64,000 bases of DNA from Candidatus Dormiibacterota bacterium (lineage in GTDB: Bacteria > Acidobacteriota > Polarisedimenticolia > Gp22-AA2): the NCBI GenBank assembly GCA_035635555.1, contig DASQAT010000026.1:1-64000 (forward strand), in the 5' to 3' direction. Each line of letters opens with the position of its first letter. Within the stretch, counting starts at the first letter, position 1. Below the pieces are notes generated by a model. It was not told the DNA's origin and did no database searches. It saw nothing but the letters and a program-made list of their open reading frames with translations. Below, in pieces: positions 36,410 through 44,916 of this stretch. The position numbers were made by a program, and so were the translations under genes.

Positions 36410-38572
36410 ATGAGACCTCAGACGCGTTTCCATTGGTACTTGATGCTCGGGCCTCTGGCCCTGCTCACGGCCGCCTGCGCCACTACGGGCACGAGCGCCC
36501 CCGACGCATCGCCTGCGGCGGTCCCGCAGGATGAATCCAGCCCCGCGGCACGCCCGGCCACGACCGACCCGGCCGGCGCCACGGGCGAGCAGGGGGACCG
36601 CGCGGTGCCGGTGGTGGCTCGCGAGACGACCCCCGACCGGACGCGCCGCGAGTCGGTCCCCCAGCACGTGCGCCAGGTGCGCGAGCAGATGGAGGAAGCC
36701 TACCAGGCCGGTCTCGAGGCCTACCAGGCCGGGCGCTTCGACGAGGCGAAGGAGCACTTCGACCACGCGGTCGACATCGTGCTGTCGAGCGACGTCGATC
36801 TCGACGAGCAGCCGGCGTTCAAGAAGGCGTTCGACGAGATCGTTCGCAACATCGCCGACATGGACACCGATCTGTACAACCGCGACAGCGAGCCGGAGGG
36901 ACAGGAGAACCGCTCGCCTCTCGACGAGCTGAAGGACATCACCACCTACCTGCCTCCCGAGGAGGCGGAGAAGGAGCGCCAGAAGATCCAGCAGGTGGTC
37001 GGGAAGATCTCGTACGACATCCCGGTCGTCCTGAACCCGCGGGTCCTGGCGTACATCGAGGCGTTCCAGACCCGGCTCAGGGACGAGTTCGAATCCGGTC
37101 TGAAGCGCTCCGGCGCCTACCTGCCGATGATCAAGAAGATCTTCCGCGAGGAGGGCCTCCCGGAGGACCTCGCCTACATGGCCCACCAGGAATCGGCCTT
37201 CAAGCTCAACGCTTACTCGCGGGCCCGGGCCAAGGGGATGTGGCAGTTCATGTCGTTCACCGGGCGCAAGTACGGTCTCAGGAGCGACCTGTGGGTGGAC
37301 GAGCGCAGCGATTTCGACAAGGCGACGCGCGCGGCCGCGGCCTACCTGAAGGAGCTGCACGCGCGCTACGGCGACTGGTACCTGGCGATGGCGGCGTACA
37401 ACGCGGGGGAGGGGAAGATCGACCGCGCCCTGGCCCGGACCCATGCCAAGGACTACTGGGCCCTCACGAAGACGCGCTACATCCGCACCGAGACCAAGTG
37501 GTACGTGGCCGCCATCCTCGCGTCGATCCTGATCGACAAGTCGCCGGAGGACTATGGCTTCTTCGTGGACCTCGACCCCGAGCTGAGCTGGGACACGCTG
37601 ACGATCGACAAGGCGACGGACCTCCAGGTGGTGGCGGACGCCGCCGGGGTCCCGCTCGAGACGGTGCGCTCCCTCAACCCGGAGCTGCGTGGTCTGGTGA
37701 CCCCTCCGAACCGGGACACCTACGTGCTGCGTGTCCCGGACGGAACCAAGGCCGACGTGGAGGCGAAGTTCGAGACCCTGGCCGACGAGCAGCGTGTGTC
37801 CTGGACTCTGCACGAGGTCCGCCCGGGCGAGACCTTCTCGTTCATCGCGCGCAAGCACGGTGTCCCCGTGCGCGCCGTGCTCGACGCCAACCCGCGCTAC
37901 GCCGGAAAGCGCCTGCGTCGCGGCATGGTCCTGAACATCCCGATCTCGAAGAGCACGCCCCAGGTCGCGCTGGCGGCCGCCAGCGAGGACCCGACGTTCG
38001 ACATGGGAGAGAAGGTCGTCCACCGCGTGCGCAAGGGGGAGACGCTGCAGCAGATCGCCGCCAAGTACCGCACGACGATCGCCAACCTGAGAAGGTGGAA
38101 CAACCTGAACGGAACGACCATTCGTCCCGGCCAGCGGCTGGTGGCCTACTACGGCGAGAAGGGGAACGGTCCGCGTCCGGACCAGGACTCGTCGAACGCG
38201 GCGGTGTCGGTCAACGGCGGGCGGATCGAGTATCGCGTGCAGATGGGTGACACGCTGGGGTCGATCGCCGTCAAGTTCGGAGTGACCTCCGACGATCTGT
38301 GCCGCTGGAACAAGCTCCCCCCCGACACGGTCCTGCGTCCCGGCGACCGGGTGCTGGTGGGCGAGAGCGAGACTCCATCCGGGGTGTCGGGGGGCGGCGT
38401 CGCCGGCAAGAGAGGCCGGGTCGGCTTCATCAAGCACCGCGTCAGACGGGGGGAGACTCTGTACCGCATCGCGCAGCTCTACGACGTGACCGTTCATCAG
38501 GTGCGCGCCTGGAACCGCCTCGCCGGGAACACCGTCCACGCCGGGCAGGTCCTGACCATCCGGGTTCTATAG
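36410..38572 (+). CDS. MltD-like membrane-bound lytic transglycosylase with four LysM domains
   Basis: 720 residues from ATG 36410. The signal peptide ends in a lipobox (LLTAAC), so it should be a lipoprotein. An acidic helical region (about 90-210) precedes the GH23 SLT domain; the catalytic Glu is in [20 protein letters not shown] and GMWQFM and [14 protein letters not shown] follow. Four LysM modules occupy the C-terminal half, each with a (R/M)-x-G-(E/D)-T core: [56 protein letters not shown]. It cleaves peptidoglycan in the periplasm. Longer than E. coli MltD because of the N-terminal insertion and extra LysM. Confidence 0.92.
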   Translation: MRPQTRFHWYLMLGPLALLTAACATTGTSAPDASPAAVPQDESSPAARPATTDPAGATGEQGDRAVPVVARETTPDRTRRESVPQHVRQVREQMEEAYQAGLEAYQAGRFDEAKEHFDHAVDIVLSSDVDLDEQPAFKKAFDEIVRNIADMDTDLYNRDSEPEGQENRSPLDELKDITTYLPPEEAEKERQKIQQVVGKISYDIPVVLNPRVLAYIEAFQTRLRDEFESGLKRSGAYLPMIKKIFREEGLPEDLAYMAHQESAFKLNAYSRARAKGMWQFMSFTGRKYGLRSDLWVDERSDFDKATRAAAAYLKELHARYGDWYLAMAAYNAGEGKIDRALARTHAKDYWALTKTRYIRTETKWYVAAILASILIDKSPEDYGFFVDLDPELSWDTLTIDKATDLQVVADAAGVPLETVRSLNPELRGLVTPPNRDTYVLRVPDGTKADVEAKFETLADEQRVSWTLHEVRPGETFSFIARKHGVPVRAVLDANPRYAGKRLRRGMVLNIPISKSTPQVALAAASEDPTFDMGEKVVHRVRKGETLQQIAAKYRTTIANLRRWNNLNGTTIRPGQRLVAYYGEKGNGPRPDQDSSNAAVSVNGGRIEYRVQMGDTLGSIAVKFGVTSDDLCRWNKLPPDTVLRPGDRVLVGESETPSGVSGGGVAGKRGRVGFIKHRVRRGETLYRIAQLYDVTVHQVRAWNRLAGNTVHAGQVLTIRVL

Positions 38573-38628
38573 CCCCGTCGCCCACCCCCGTCCCTCATCG
38601 CCCCTGTGTGGCTTTGCCCGCAAGCGTT

Positions 38629-38637
38629 TGCTAAGAT
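38629..38637 (+). promoter_or_regulatory. Extended -10 promoter of TPR gene copy 1
   Basis: TGcTAAGAT (38629-38637) is an extended -10 element, ending 9 bases before the ATG at 38647. No good -35 is visible. The predicted transcript would start about 3 bases before the ATG. Confidence 0.45.
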
Positions 38638-38646
38638 CCGGCCGCG

Positions 38647-39741
38647 ATGACCCGCGATACGCCCGCCGTCTGCAAGGCCGTCGCCGCCGTTCTTCTGTGC
38701 GCCGCGCTCGCCGGCTGCCCGGGCGGCGGTCCCGAGACCGGACCATCCACCCCGGCGGCACGGCCCACCGAATCCCTGCAGACCATCCTGTCGCACGCCG
38801 AAAATACGTTTCGGGACGGCGACTACCTGGAAGCGCAGATGGCGTATGAGCAGGCCGTGCAGATCGATCCCGATCAGTCCCGCGCCACGGTCAACCTCGC
38901 GACCTGCTATCTGAAGAACCGTCTCGTCAAGAAGGCGCAGGACCTTCTGGAGCAGTTCCTCGCGCGGCATCCAGATGACCCCGCGGCGCGGCTGGTGCAG
39001 GCGCGGACGCTGATGCGTGTGGGGGACCTGGGAGCGGCGGCCCAGGCCCTGCGTCAGGTCCTCCGGACGAATCCCGACCTGGTCATGGCGCACTACAACC
39101 TGGGCTTCGTCGCGTACCGAAGCAGACTCTACGAGGAGGCGGAGGTGCACCTCAAGCGGGCCTGCGAGCTGAAGCCGGACCTGCCCGACGCCTTCTACAC
39201 TCTCGGCCTCACGTATCTCGCGCTGAAGCGGTACCCGGAGTCGATCGCCTCTCTGGAACAGGCGGTGCGTGTCGACCCGAGACACGTGGGGGCGCGCTTC
39301 AACCTGGTCAACGCCTACGCCCGGGCCGGCAGGATGAAGGAGGCCGAGAAGCAGCAGGCCGTGTACGCCGATCTGAGCGGCCACAGCAAGGCGCAGAAGG
39401 AAAAAGACACCCAGATCAAGGCCAGCAGCGTGAAGGCGATCCGGTTCATGCTCGACAAGAAGTATCCCGAAGCGCTGCAGGAGTACCAGGCGCTCTCCGC
39501 CCGCTTCCCGGACGACGCTTCGATCTACAGCCAGATCGGCCAGATCCTGATCATCCTGTCCCGGCGGGAGGAGGCCTTCGCCGCGCTCCAGAAGGCGACC
39601 ACGCTCGATCCCAAGCTCAGCGACCCGCACTACCTGCTCTCGGGTCTCTACCGCGAGCGTGGGGACGCGCAGGCGGCCGAGCGCGAGCTCACGACGTTCG
39701 CCGCGCTCGAAACGATTCCCGAAGGGAAGTCGGGTTACTGA
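38647..39741 (+). CDS. TPR-repeat lipoprotein, copy 1
   Basis: 364 residues. The signal peptide ends in a lipobox (AALAGC), so it should be anchored in a membrane. The rest is a series of tetratricopeptide repeats: GDYLEAQMAYEQAVQIDPDQ, PDLVMAHYNLGFVAYRSRLY, PDAFYTLGLTYLALKRYPES and RREEAFAALQKATTLDPK are examples. The protein probably acts as an interaction scaffold. Its stop shares one base with the next start (TGATG), so it is coupled to a CRTAC-like gene. A paralogous pair lies at 43822-46697; the two TPR proteins have equal length and similar repeats throughout. Confidence 0.88.
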   Translation: MTRDTPAVCKAVAAVLLCAALAGCPGGGPETGPSTPAARPTESLQTILSHAENTFRDGDYLEAQMAYEQAVQIDPDQSRATVNLATCYLKNRLVKKAQDLLEQFLARHPDDPAARLVQARTLMRVGDLGAAAQALRQVLRTNPDLVMAHYNLGFVAYRSRLYEEAEVHLKRACELKPDLPDAFYTLGLTYLALKRYPESIASLEQAVRVDPRHVGARFNLVNAYARAGRMKEAEKQQAVYADLSGHSKAQKEKDTQIKASSVKAIRFMLDKKYPEALQEYQALSARFPDDASIYSQIGQILIILSRREEAFAALQKATTLDPKLSDPHYLLSGLYRERGDAQAAERELTTFAALETIPEGKSGY

Positions 39742-41486
39742 TGGGAAGACTCGCCCGCCCCGCAGCGCGGGTCCTCAGCGGCGCGGTCCTGATCGCGGGC
39801 GTCCTGGCGGCGGCGCCCGGGCCGGGAGGAACCTCCGGCGGGTCGGCGGTCACCTTCAACGACGCGACCGCGGCGGCGGGGCTCGCCGACGTCGTCCACG
39901 TCCACGGCGGGACGGGGCGGAAGTACTACATCGAGACGGTCCCGCCCGGCGTCTGCTTCCTGGACTACGACCGCGACGGCTGGCAGGATCTCTACTTCGT
40001 CCAGAGCGGGCCGCTGCCCGGGGCTCCGCGCCCCGCCGGGACGCCCCATTCACGCCTGTTCCGGAACAAGGGGGACGGCACGTTCGTCGACGTGACCGAC
40101 AAGGCCGGGGTCGCCGACGCCTCGGGATACGGCAACGGCTGCACCGTCGGCGACTACGACAACGACGGCGACGAAGACCTGTACGTCACGAATTTCGGTC
40201 CGTCGATCCTGTACCGCAACAATGGCGACGGCACCTTCACCGACGTGACCCAGGAGGCGGGCGTGAAGAACGGCCTGTACGCCACGAGCGCAGCCTGGGC
40301 CGACTACGACAACGACGGGCGTCTCGATCTGTTCGTGGCGAATTACGTCGACTTCACCATGGACGACGAGAAGTTCTGCGGCAACGCGCGCACCATGCGG
40401 CGCTCCTACTGCCATCCCGATGCCTACGGAGGGCTCCCCGACGTGCTGTATCACAACGAGGGGAACGGGAAATTCAAGGAGGTGGCGCGCGCCTCCGGCA
40501 TCTGGGATCCGGACGGCAAGGGGCTGGGCGTCGTCTGGTTCGACTACGACGCGGACGGCGACCAGGATCTCTACGTCGCCAACGACGCCACGATCAACAC
40601 GCTGTACCGGAACGACGGCAACGGCCGGTTCACCGACATCACTCTTTTGGCCGGTGTCTGCTGCAGCGAGGACGGCAAGCCGCAGTCCGGCATGGGAACC
40701 GACGCGGGGGATCTGGACGGCGACGGCTGGCAGGACCTGTTCGTGACCAACCTGAGCAACGAGACGAACGAGTTCTATCGCAACCTGGGGGGCAAGGGGC
40801 TCTTTTCCATCGACACCTACCCGGCCGGTCTGGGCGAAGTGAGTCTCTTGATGACCGGCTGGGGGACGGACATGTTCGATTACGACAACGACGGCGACCT
40901 TGACATCGTGGTGACCAACGGCCACCCGATGGACGACATCGCCCTGGACAGCGACATCATCACCTACGCGCAGCGGCCGTTCCTGTTCGAGAACGACGGC
41001 CACGGGAAGTTCGCGGACGCCGGGCGGGCCCACGGCGCCTACTTCGGCACGCCGGCCGTCGGGCGCGGCCTGGCCACCGCCGACTACGACAACGACGGTG
41101 ACCTCGACTTCGTTGTCGCCGCGAACAACGGCCACGCCAAACTCCTGCGCAACGACGGCGGCGCCGCCGCGGGCCGGTTCATCACTCTGCGCCTGGAAGG
41201 GACCCGCTGCAACCGGGACGCCATCGGCGCGCGCGTCACCGTGCGAGCCGGCGGCCGGACGCAGGTGCAGGAAGTACGCAGCGCGTCGTCCTACCTGTCC
41301 CAAAACGACATGCGCCTGCACTTCGGTCTGGGCGCCGCGACGCAGGTCGATTCGATCGAGATCCGGTGGCCCGAGAAAGTGAAAAAGGTAGAGAAGGTCG
41401 GCCCGGCCGCAACGGACCAATTTCTCATCATCCGCGAAGGCAGCGGCATCGTCGCGAAGTCCGGGCCGGGAACCGCCTCACGCTGA
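39741..41486 (+). CDS. FG-GAP/VCBS repeat protein with ASPIC/UnbV domain (CRTAC-like), copy 1
   Basis: 581 residues, exported by an N-terminal signal (AVLIAGVLAAAPG). Repeated calcium-type loops D-x-D-x-D-G occur along the chain (DYDRDGWQD, DYDNDGDED, DYDNDGRLD, DYDADGDQD, DLDGDGWQD, DYDNDGDLD), predicting a beta-propeller. The C-terminal 110 residues (ITLRLEGTRCNRDAIGARVT, SYLSQNDMRLHFGLG) are an ASPIC/UnbV domain. Conserved cysteines (KFCGNA, YCHPDAYGG, GVCCSEDGK) suggest disulfides. Function is unknown; the location is probably the periplasm or cell surface, together with the TPR lipoprotein. Confidence 0.88.
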   Translation: MGRLARPAARVLSGAVLIAGVLAAAPGPGGTSGGSAVTFNDATAAAGLADVVHVHGGTGRKYYIETVPPGVCFLDYDRDGWQDLYFVQSGPLPGAPRPAGTPHSRLFRNKGDGTFVDVTDKAGVADASGYGNGCTVGDYDNDGDEDLYVTNFGPSILYRNNGDGTFTDVTQEAGVKNGLYATSAAWADYDNDGRLDLFVANYVDFTMDDEKFCGNARTMRRSYCHPDAYGGLPDVLYHNEGNGKFKEVARASGIWDPDGKGLGVVWFDYDADGDQDLYVANDATINTLYRNDGNGRFTDITLLAGVCCSEDGKPQSGMGTDAGDLDGDGWQDLFVTNLSNETNEFYRNLGGKGLFSIDTYPAGLGEVSLLMTGWGTDMFDYDNDGDLDIVVTNGHPMDDIALDSDIITYAQRPFLFENDGHGKFADAGRAHGAYFGTPAVGRGLATADYDNDGDLDFVVAANNGHAKLLRNDGGAAAGRFITLRLEGTRCNRDAIGARVTVRAGGRTQVQEVRSASSYLSQNDMRLHFGLGAATQVDSIEIRWPEKVKKVEKVGPAATDQFLIIREGSGIVAKSGPGTASR

Positions 41487-41501
41487 GTCGCGCGGTCCAC
41501 T

Positions 41502-43730
41502 TCAGAAGTCGATGCGGCGCACGTCAATGGCCGCCAAATTCGAATCGCCCTCGACGATCCGGTAGACGCGATCCATTTTCGGGTTACGGAAGGTCTGCGG
41601 CTCCCCGGGTGTCGGCCAGCGCACCTCGATCCATTCGATCGCGGTCGCCCGGCCAAGGCCGATCTCCTGCTGCAGGCTGTTGCCGCCGAAGCTGCCGCCC
41701 GTGCCTCCTGTGGAATAGATGTCGCGCGGGCCCGCCGAGGTCGTGAGGTGCACCTTGATGCGCGCGCCGATCGCCGAGCGGTTCGAGCGCCGGCCCTCGA
41801 GGCGGAGCGTGATGAAGTGGTTTCCGTGGCCGGGGTTTTTGAACAGCACCGCCGGCGCCATGTCGCTCTCGAACCAGCCGCCCATCTCCTCGAGGATGTC
41901 CTGGTCGCCGTCGTTGTCGATGTCGCCGAACGCCACGCCGTGCCCCTTCTGGAGATTGCCGACGTCGGCCGAGTAGGTGACGTCCTGGAACGTCTTCCCC
42001 TCGGCGTTCCGGAGCAGCCGGTTCGGAATGAGAGTCCCGAGCCACGGCTCGCCGTCCCCGATGTAGACGTCCGTCCACCCATCGTTGTCGAGGTCGCCGA
42101 AGTTGGACCCCATCGGCAACGCCACTCGGTCGAAACGCACCGCGTGGGTGACATCCTCGAATGTTCCGTCATGCCTGTTACGGTACAGACGCGACAGCGC
42201 GGTGCGCGTCGGCTCCCCCAAGTGCAGGGCGACGACGTCGGACAGGTCGGTGATCTTGTATCCGCCGACGTAGAGGTCCTCCCAGCCGTCGTTGTCGTAG
42301 TCCCAGAACCAGGTCGAGAAGCTGTCCCTGGGACCGGTCACGCCGGCGGCAGCCGCCACGTTGGTGAACTGCCACTCCTCGCCGCGCGGCCCCGGCCGGG
42401 CCCTCCTGCCGTCGTTCCGGAACAGGAGATTGTCGCCGCCCAGGACGGAGACGTACAGGTCCTGCCTTCCGTCGTTGTTGAAGTCGCCCCAGGCGACCCC
42501 CTTCACGTAGCCGAAATCGGTGTTCCCCAGCTCGACGGAGCGATCGGTGAAGGTGCCGTCCCCATTGTTGTGGTACAGCTCGCTCGGGTGCGTGTCCCCT
42601 GCCCTCGATTCGTTGCCGATGAACAGATCGACCCGCCCGTCGTTGTCATAGTCGCCCCAGGCCCCTGTCTGCGTCGGATGGAAGCTGAGGACGCCGGCCT
42701 TCTCGGTCGTGTCCTCGAACGTCCCGTCGCCGTTGTTGCGCAGGAGCGAGGTGGGATACCGCCCCCCTTTCTGCATCCAGCCGCCCCGCAGGACGAAGAC
42801 GTCGGGGTGTCCGTCGTTGTCGTAGTCGGCGTGGATGATGTTCAGGCCGCCGGTCTCGCCCATGAGACCGGCCGCCTCCGTCCGGTCGGTGAACGAGCCG
42901 TCGCCGTTGTTGTGGAAGAAGTGGAGCTGGTCCTGCACCCCCATGGACGAGAACATCACGTCGAGGAAGCCGTCTTGGTCGAAGTCCTCCATGATGGCGC
43001 CCCCCGCGTGCCCCTGGATCGCGAGACCGGCTTTCGGCGCGACGTCGTAGAAGCGCCCGACGTCGTACTCGGAGGCGAAGGTCTTCGGCGGGATGAGCCA
43101 TTTCGGCGGCACCTTGTCCGGGTACTCCCCGAGCGTCATGTAGGCGATGTTCATCAGCCAGCGGGCGCCGAGGTCGTCCGGATGGTCCCCGAGGACGGCG
43201 GCGAACTCGGCGATCGCGGATCGCGAGCCGCGCGTCACGGTATGCAAACCACTCCCCTTGATCGGTGCCAGGCACGAGTCGATGCCGTGGTGGGCCACAC
43301 AGTTCTCCTGCTCGCCCAACCGCATGTAACAGAGGCCCAGGAATCTGTGGGTCCCGACCGCAGGAGGAGCATGGAGCGTGTCGGGATGCAGGAGGGACAG
43401 GCTGATCGCGATCGCCTCCTCAGTCCTGCCGGCTCTCAACAGCTCGTCGGCGAGCAGTGGCAGGAGGTCTGCCCTCGCGCTGGGAGTCTGCTCCATTTCG
43501 GCCCGCATGCGCGCGGCCCGTTGCGTGTTCAGAAACACGTTTTTCACCGGATCGAGGCCGCCGGTGATTTCGTCGAGGCGCGCTGCCATTCGCCGCGTGC
43601 CGCTTTCCGTTGAGGTGGCCGGGGTGGTCGTCGCTCTTGAGGACTCCTGCTCTCCGCTGCATCCCGACAGAAGGAACGTCAGGCCGGCCGAGAGGAGTAC
43701 CGCGATCGACGCCTGGATGTCGGCGTTCAT
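41502..43730 (-). CDS. Lipoprotein fusing a helical-repeat region to FG-GAP/ASPIC-UnbV domains
   Basis: 742 residues. The lipobox is TFLLSGC. Residues 45 to about 215 are helical with TPR-like segments (LLADELLRAGRTEEAIAISL, FLGLCYMRLGEQENCVAHHG). From about 225 come D-x-D-x-D-G loops (DFDQDGFLD, DYDNDGHPD, DYDNDGRVD, DFNNDGRQD, DYDNDGWED, DLDNDGWTD, DIDNDGDQD), and the end is ASPIC/UnbV (ITLRLEGRRSNRSAIGARIK). It combines in one chain what the flanking gene pairs encode separately. It is convergent with copy 1 and divergent from copy 2. Confidence 0.87.
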   Translation of the reverse strand: MNADIQASIAVLLSAGLTFLLSGCSGEQESSRATTTPATSTESGTRRMAARLDEITGGLDPVKNVFLNTQRAARMRAEMEQTPSARADLLPLLADELLRAGRTEEAIAISLSLLHPDTLHAPPAVGTHRFLGLCYMRLGEQENCVAHHGIDSCLAPIKGSGLHTVTRGSRSAIAEFAAVLGDHPDDLGARWLMNIAYMTLGEYPDKVPPKWLIPPKTFASEYDVGRFYDVAPKAGLAIQGHAGGAIMEDFDQDGFLDVMFSSMGVQDQLHFFHNNGDGSFTDRTEAAGLMGETGGLNIIHADYDNDGHPDVFVLRGGWMQKGGRYPTSLLRNNGDGTFEDTTEKAGVLSFHPTQTGAWGDYDNDGRVDLFIGNESRAGDTHPSELYHNNGDGTFTDRSVELGNTDFGYVKGVAWGDFNNDGRQDLYVSVLGGDNLLFRNDGRRARPGPRGEEWQFTNVAAAAGVTGPRDSFSTWFWDYDNDGWEDLYVGGYKITDLSDVVALHLGEPTRTALSRLYRNRHDGTFEDVTHAVRFDRVALPMGSNFGDLDNDGWTDVYIGDGEPWLGTLIPNRLLRNAEGKTFQDVTYSADVGNLQKGHGVAFGDIDNDGDQDILEEMGGWFESDMAPAVLFKNPGHGNHFITLRLEGRRSNRSAIGARIKVHLTTSAGPRDIYSTGGTGGSFGGNSLQQEIGLGRATAIEWIEVRWPTPGEPQTFRNPKMDRVYRIVEGDSNLAAIDVRRIDF

Positions 43731-43738
43731 AGGGCCCG

Positions 43739-43747
43739 ATTATATCA
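43739..43747 (-). promoter_or_regulatory. Extended -10 promoter of the fused lipoprotein gene
   Basis: On the minus strand TGaTATAAT (43739-43747), a consensus extended -10, ends 8 bases before the ATG at 43730. No -35 is apparent. The predicted mRNA is leaderless. Confidence 0.55.
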
Positions 43748-43802
43748 AGCGCTACGGAAGGGCGAGCCGATCCCCCCGCTCTCCAGCGTGGCCCTTGGGA
43801 TC

Positions 43803-43811
43803 TGCTATGAT
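43803..43811 (+). promoter_or_regulatory. Extended -10 promoter of TPR gene copy 2
   Basis: TGcTATGAT (43803-43811) ends 10 bases before the ATG at 43822. The layout matches that of copy 1 (TGcTAAGAT). It also includes the in-frame ATG at 43807, which therefore cannot be the start. Confidence 0.5.
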
Positions 43812-43821
43812 CTCTCGACAT

Positions 43822-44916
43822 ATGATCTTGATAGACACCGCCCACGCCCGCAGCATGGTCGTGGCTCTCCTGTGCGCCGTGAGCTCCGGCTGCGCTCGGG
43901 ACGAACGCGGCACGGGACCCACCGCTCCGGGCGCGCATCCCTCCGAAACGCTGCAGTCACTCCTGAGCCGCGCGGAAACAGCGTTCCAGGACGGCGACTA
44001 CGCCGAGGCAGTCGTGCCCTACGAACAGGCCGCTCGAATCGACCCGGATGAGTCGCGCATCACCGCCAGTCTGGGGATCTGTTACGTGAACCTCGGGATG
44101 CTCAGGAAGGCGCAGACCTTCCTGCAGGCATTTCTGGAGGGCCATCCCGAGGACGTGCCGGCGCGCTTGCTCCTGGCTCGGACACTCCTGCACCAGGGCG
44201 AGCTGGGCCCGGGGGCCGCGGCCCTCCGTGAAGTCCTGCAAACCCATCCCGACATGCTCATGGTCCACTACAACCTGGGCGTCGTCGCCTACCAGAGCCG
44301 GCAGTATGACGAGGCAGAGGAGCACCTCAAGTACGTCGTGGAGCATAAGCCGGATGTGCCGGACGCCTACTACAGCCTCGGCCTCACTTACATGGCCCTG
44401 AAGCGGTACCCGGAGGCAATCGCCTCCCTGGAAAAGGCCGTGCAGGTCGACCCGAATCACGTCGGCGCGCGCTTCAATCTCGCGAACGCCTGCGCCCGCG
44501 CTGGACGTCTGCAAGAAGCGGCGAAGCAGCAGGCGGCGTACGCCGAACTGAGCGGTCGCAGCAGGTCACAGCAGGAGAAAGAGGCCCGGGTCAAGGCGAG
44601 CAGCCAGACGGCCGTCCAGTACCTGCTCGACAAGAAGTATCCGGAAGCGCTGGCGGAATACCAGGGGCTCGCCGTCCGTTTTCCCGACCACGCACCGATC
44701 TACGACGAGATCGGCCAGATTTTCATCCGGCTCGGGAGGCGCGAGGAGGCTTTCGAGGCTCTGAAGAAGGCGACCAGTCTCGATCCGAAGCTGAGCCGGC
44801 CGCACTACCTCCTCGCCGGCCTCTACCTCGCGCGCGGCGACCAGGAGGCGTCCAACCGGGAGCTCACGACATTCGCCGCCCTGCAGACGATCCCCGAAGA
44901 GAAGTTGGGGTACTGA
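43822..44916 (+). CDS. TPR-repeat lipoprotein, copy 2
   Basis: 364 residues from ATG 43822, identical in length to copy 1. A short signal with lipobox (CAVSSGC) precedes TPR repeats: GDYAEAVVPYEQAARIDPDE, PDMLMVHYNLGVVAYQSRQY, PDAYYSLGLTYMALKRYPEA and RREEAFEALKKATSLDPK. The last residues (TTFAALQTIPEEKLGY) match copy 1 closely. Its stop shares one base with the next start, as in copy 1. The pair evidently arose by duplication of both genes together; many synonymous differences indicate an old event. Confidence 0.88.
   Translation: MILIDTAHARSMVVALLCAVSSGCARDERGTGPTAPGAHPSETLQSLLSRAETAFQDGDYAEAVVPYEQAARIDPDESRITASLGICYVNLGMLRKAQTFLQAFLEGHPEDVPARLLLARTLLHQGELGPGAAALREVLQTHPDMLMVHYNLGVVAYQSRQYDEAEEHLKYVVEHKPDVPDAYYSLGLTYMALKRYPEAIASLEKAVQVDPNHVGARFNLANACARAGRLQEAAKQQAAYAELSGRSRSQQEKEARVKASSQTAVQYLLDKKYPEALAEYQGLAVRFPDHAPIYDEIGQIFIRLGRREEAFEALKKATSLDPKLSRPHYLLAGLYLARGDQEASNRELTTFAALQTIPEEKLGY

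Noticed and set aside
43807-43821. Earlier ATG for TPR copy 2
   Set aside because: It lies inside the extended -10 box, and the later ATG gives a protein of the same length as copy 1.
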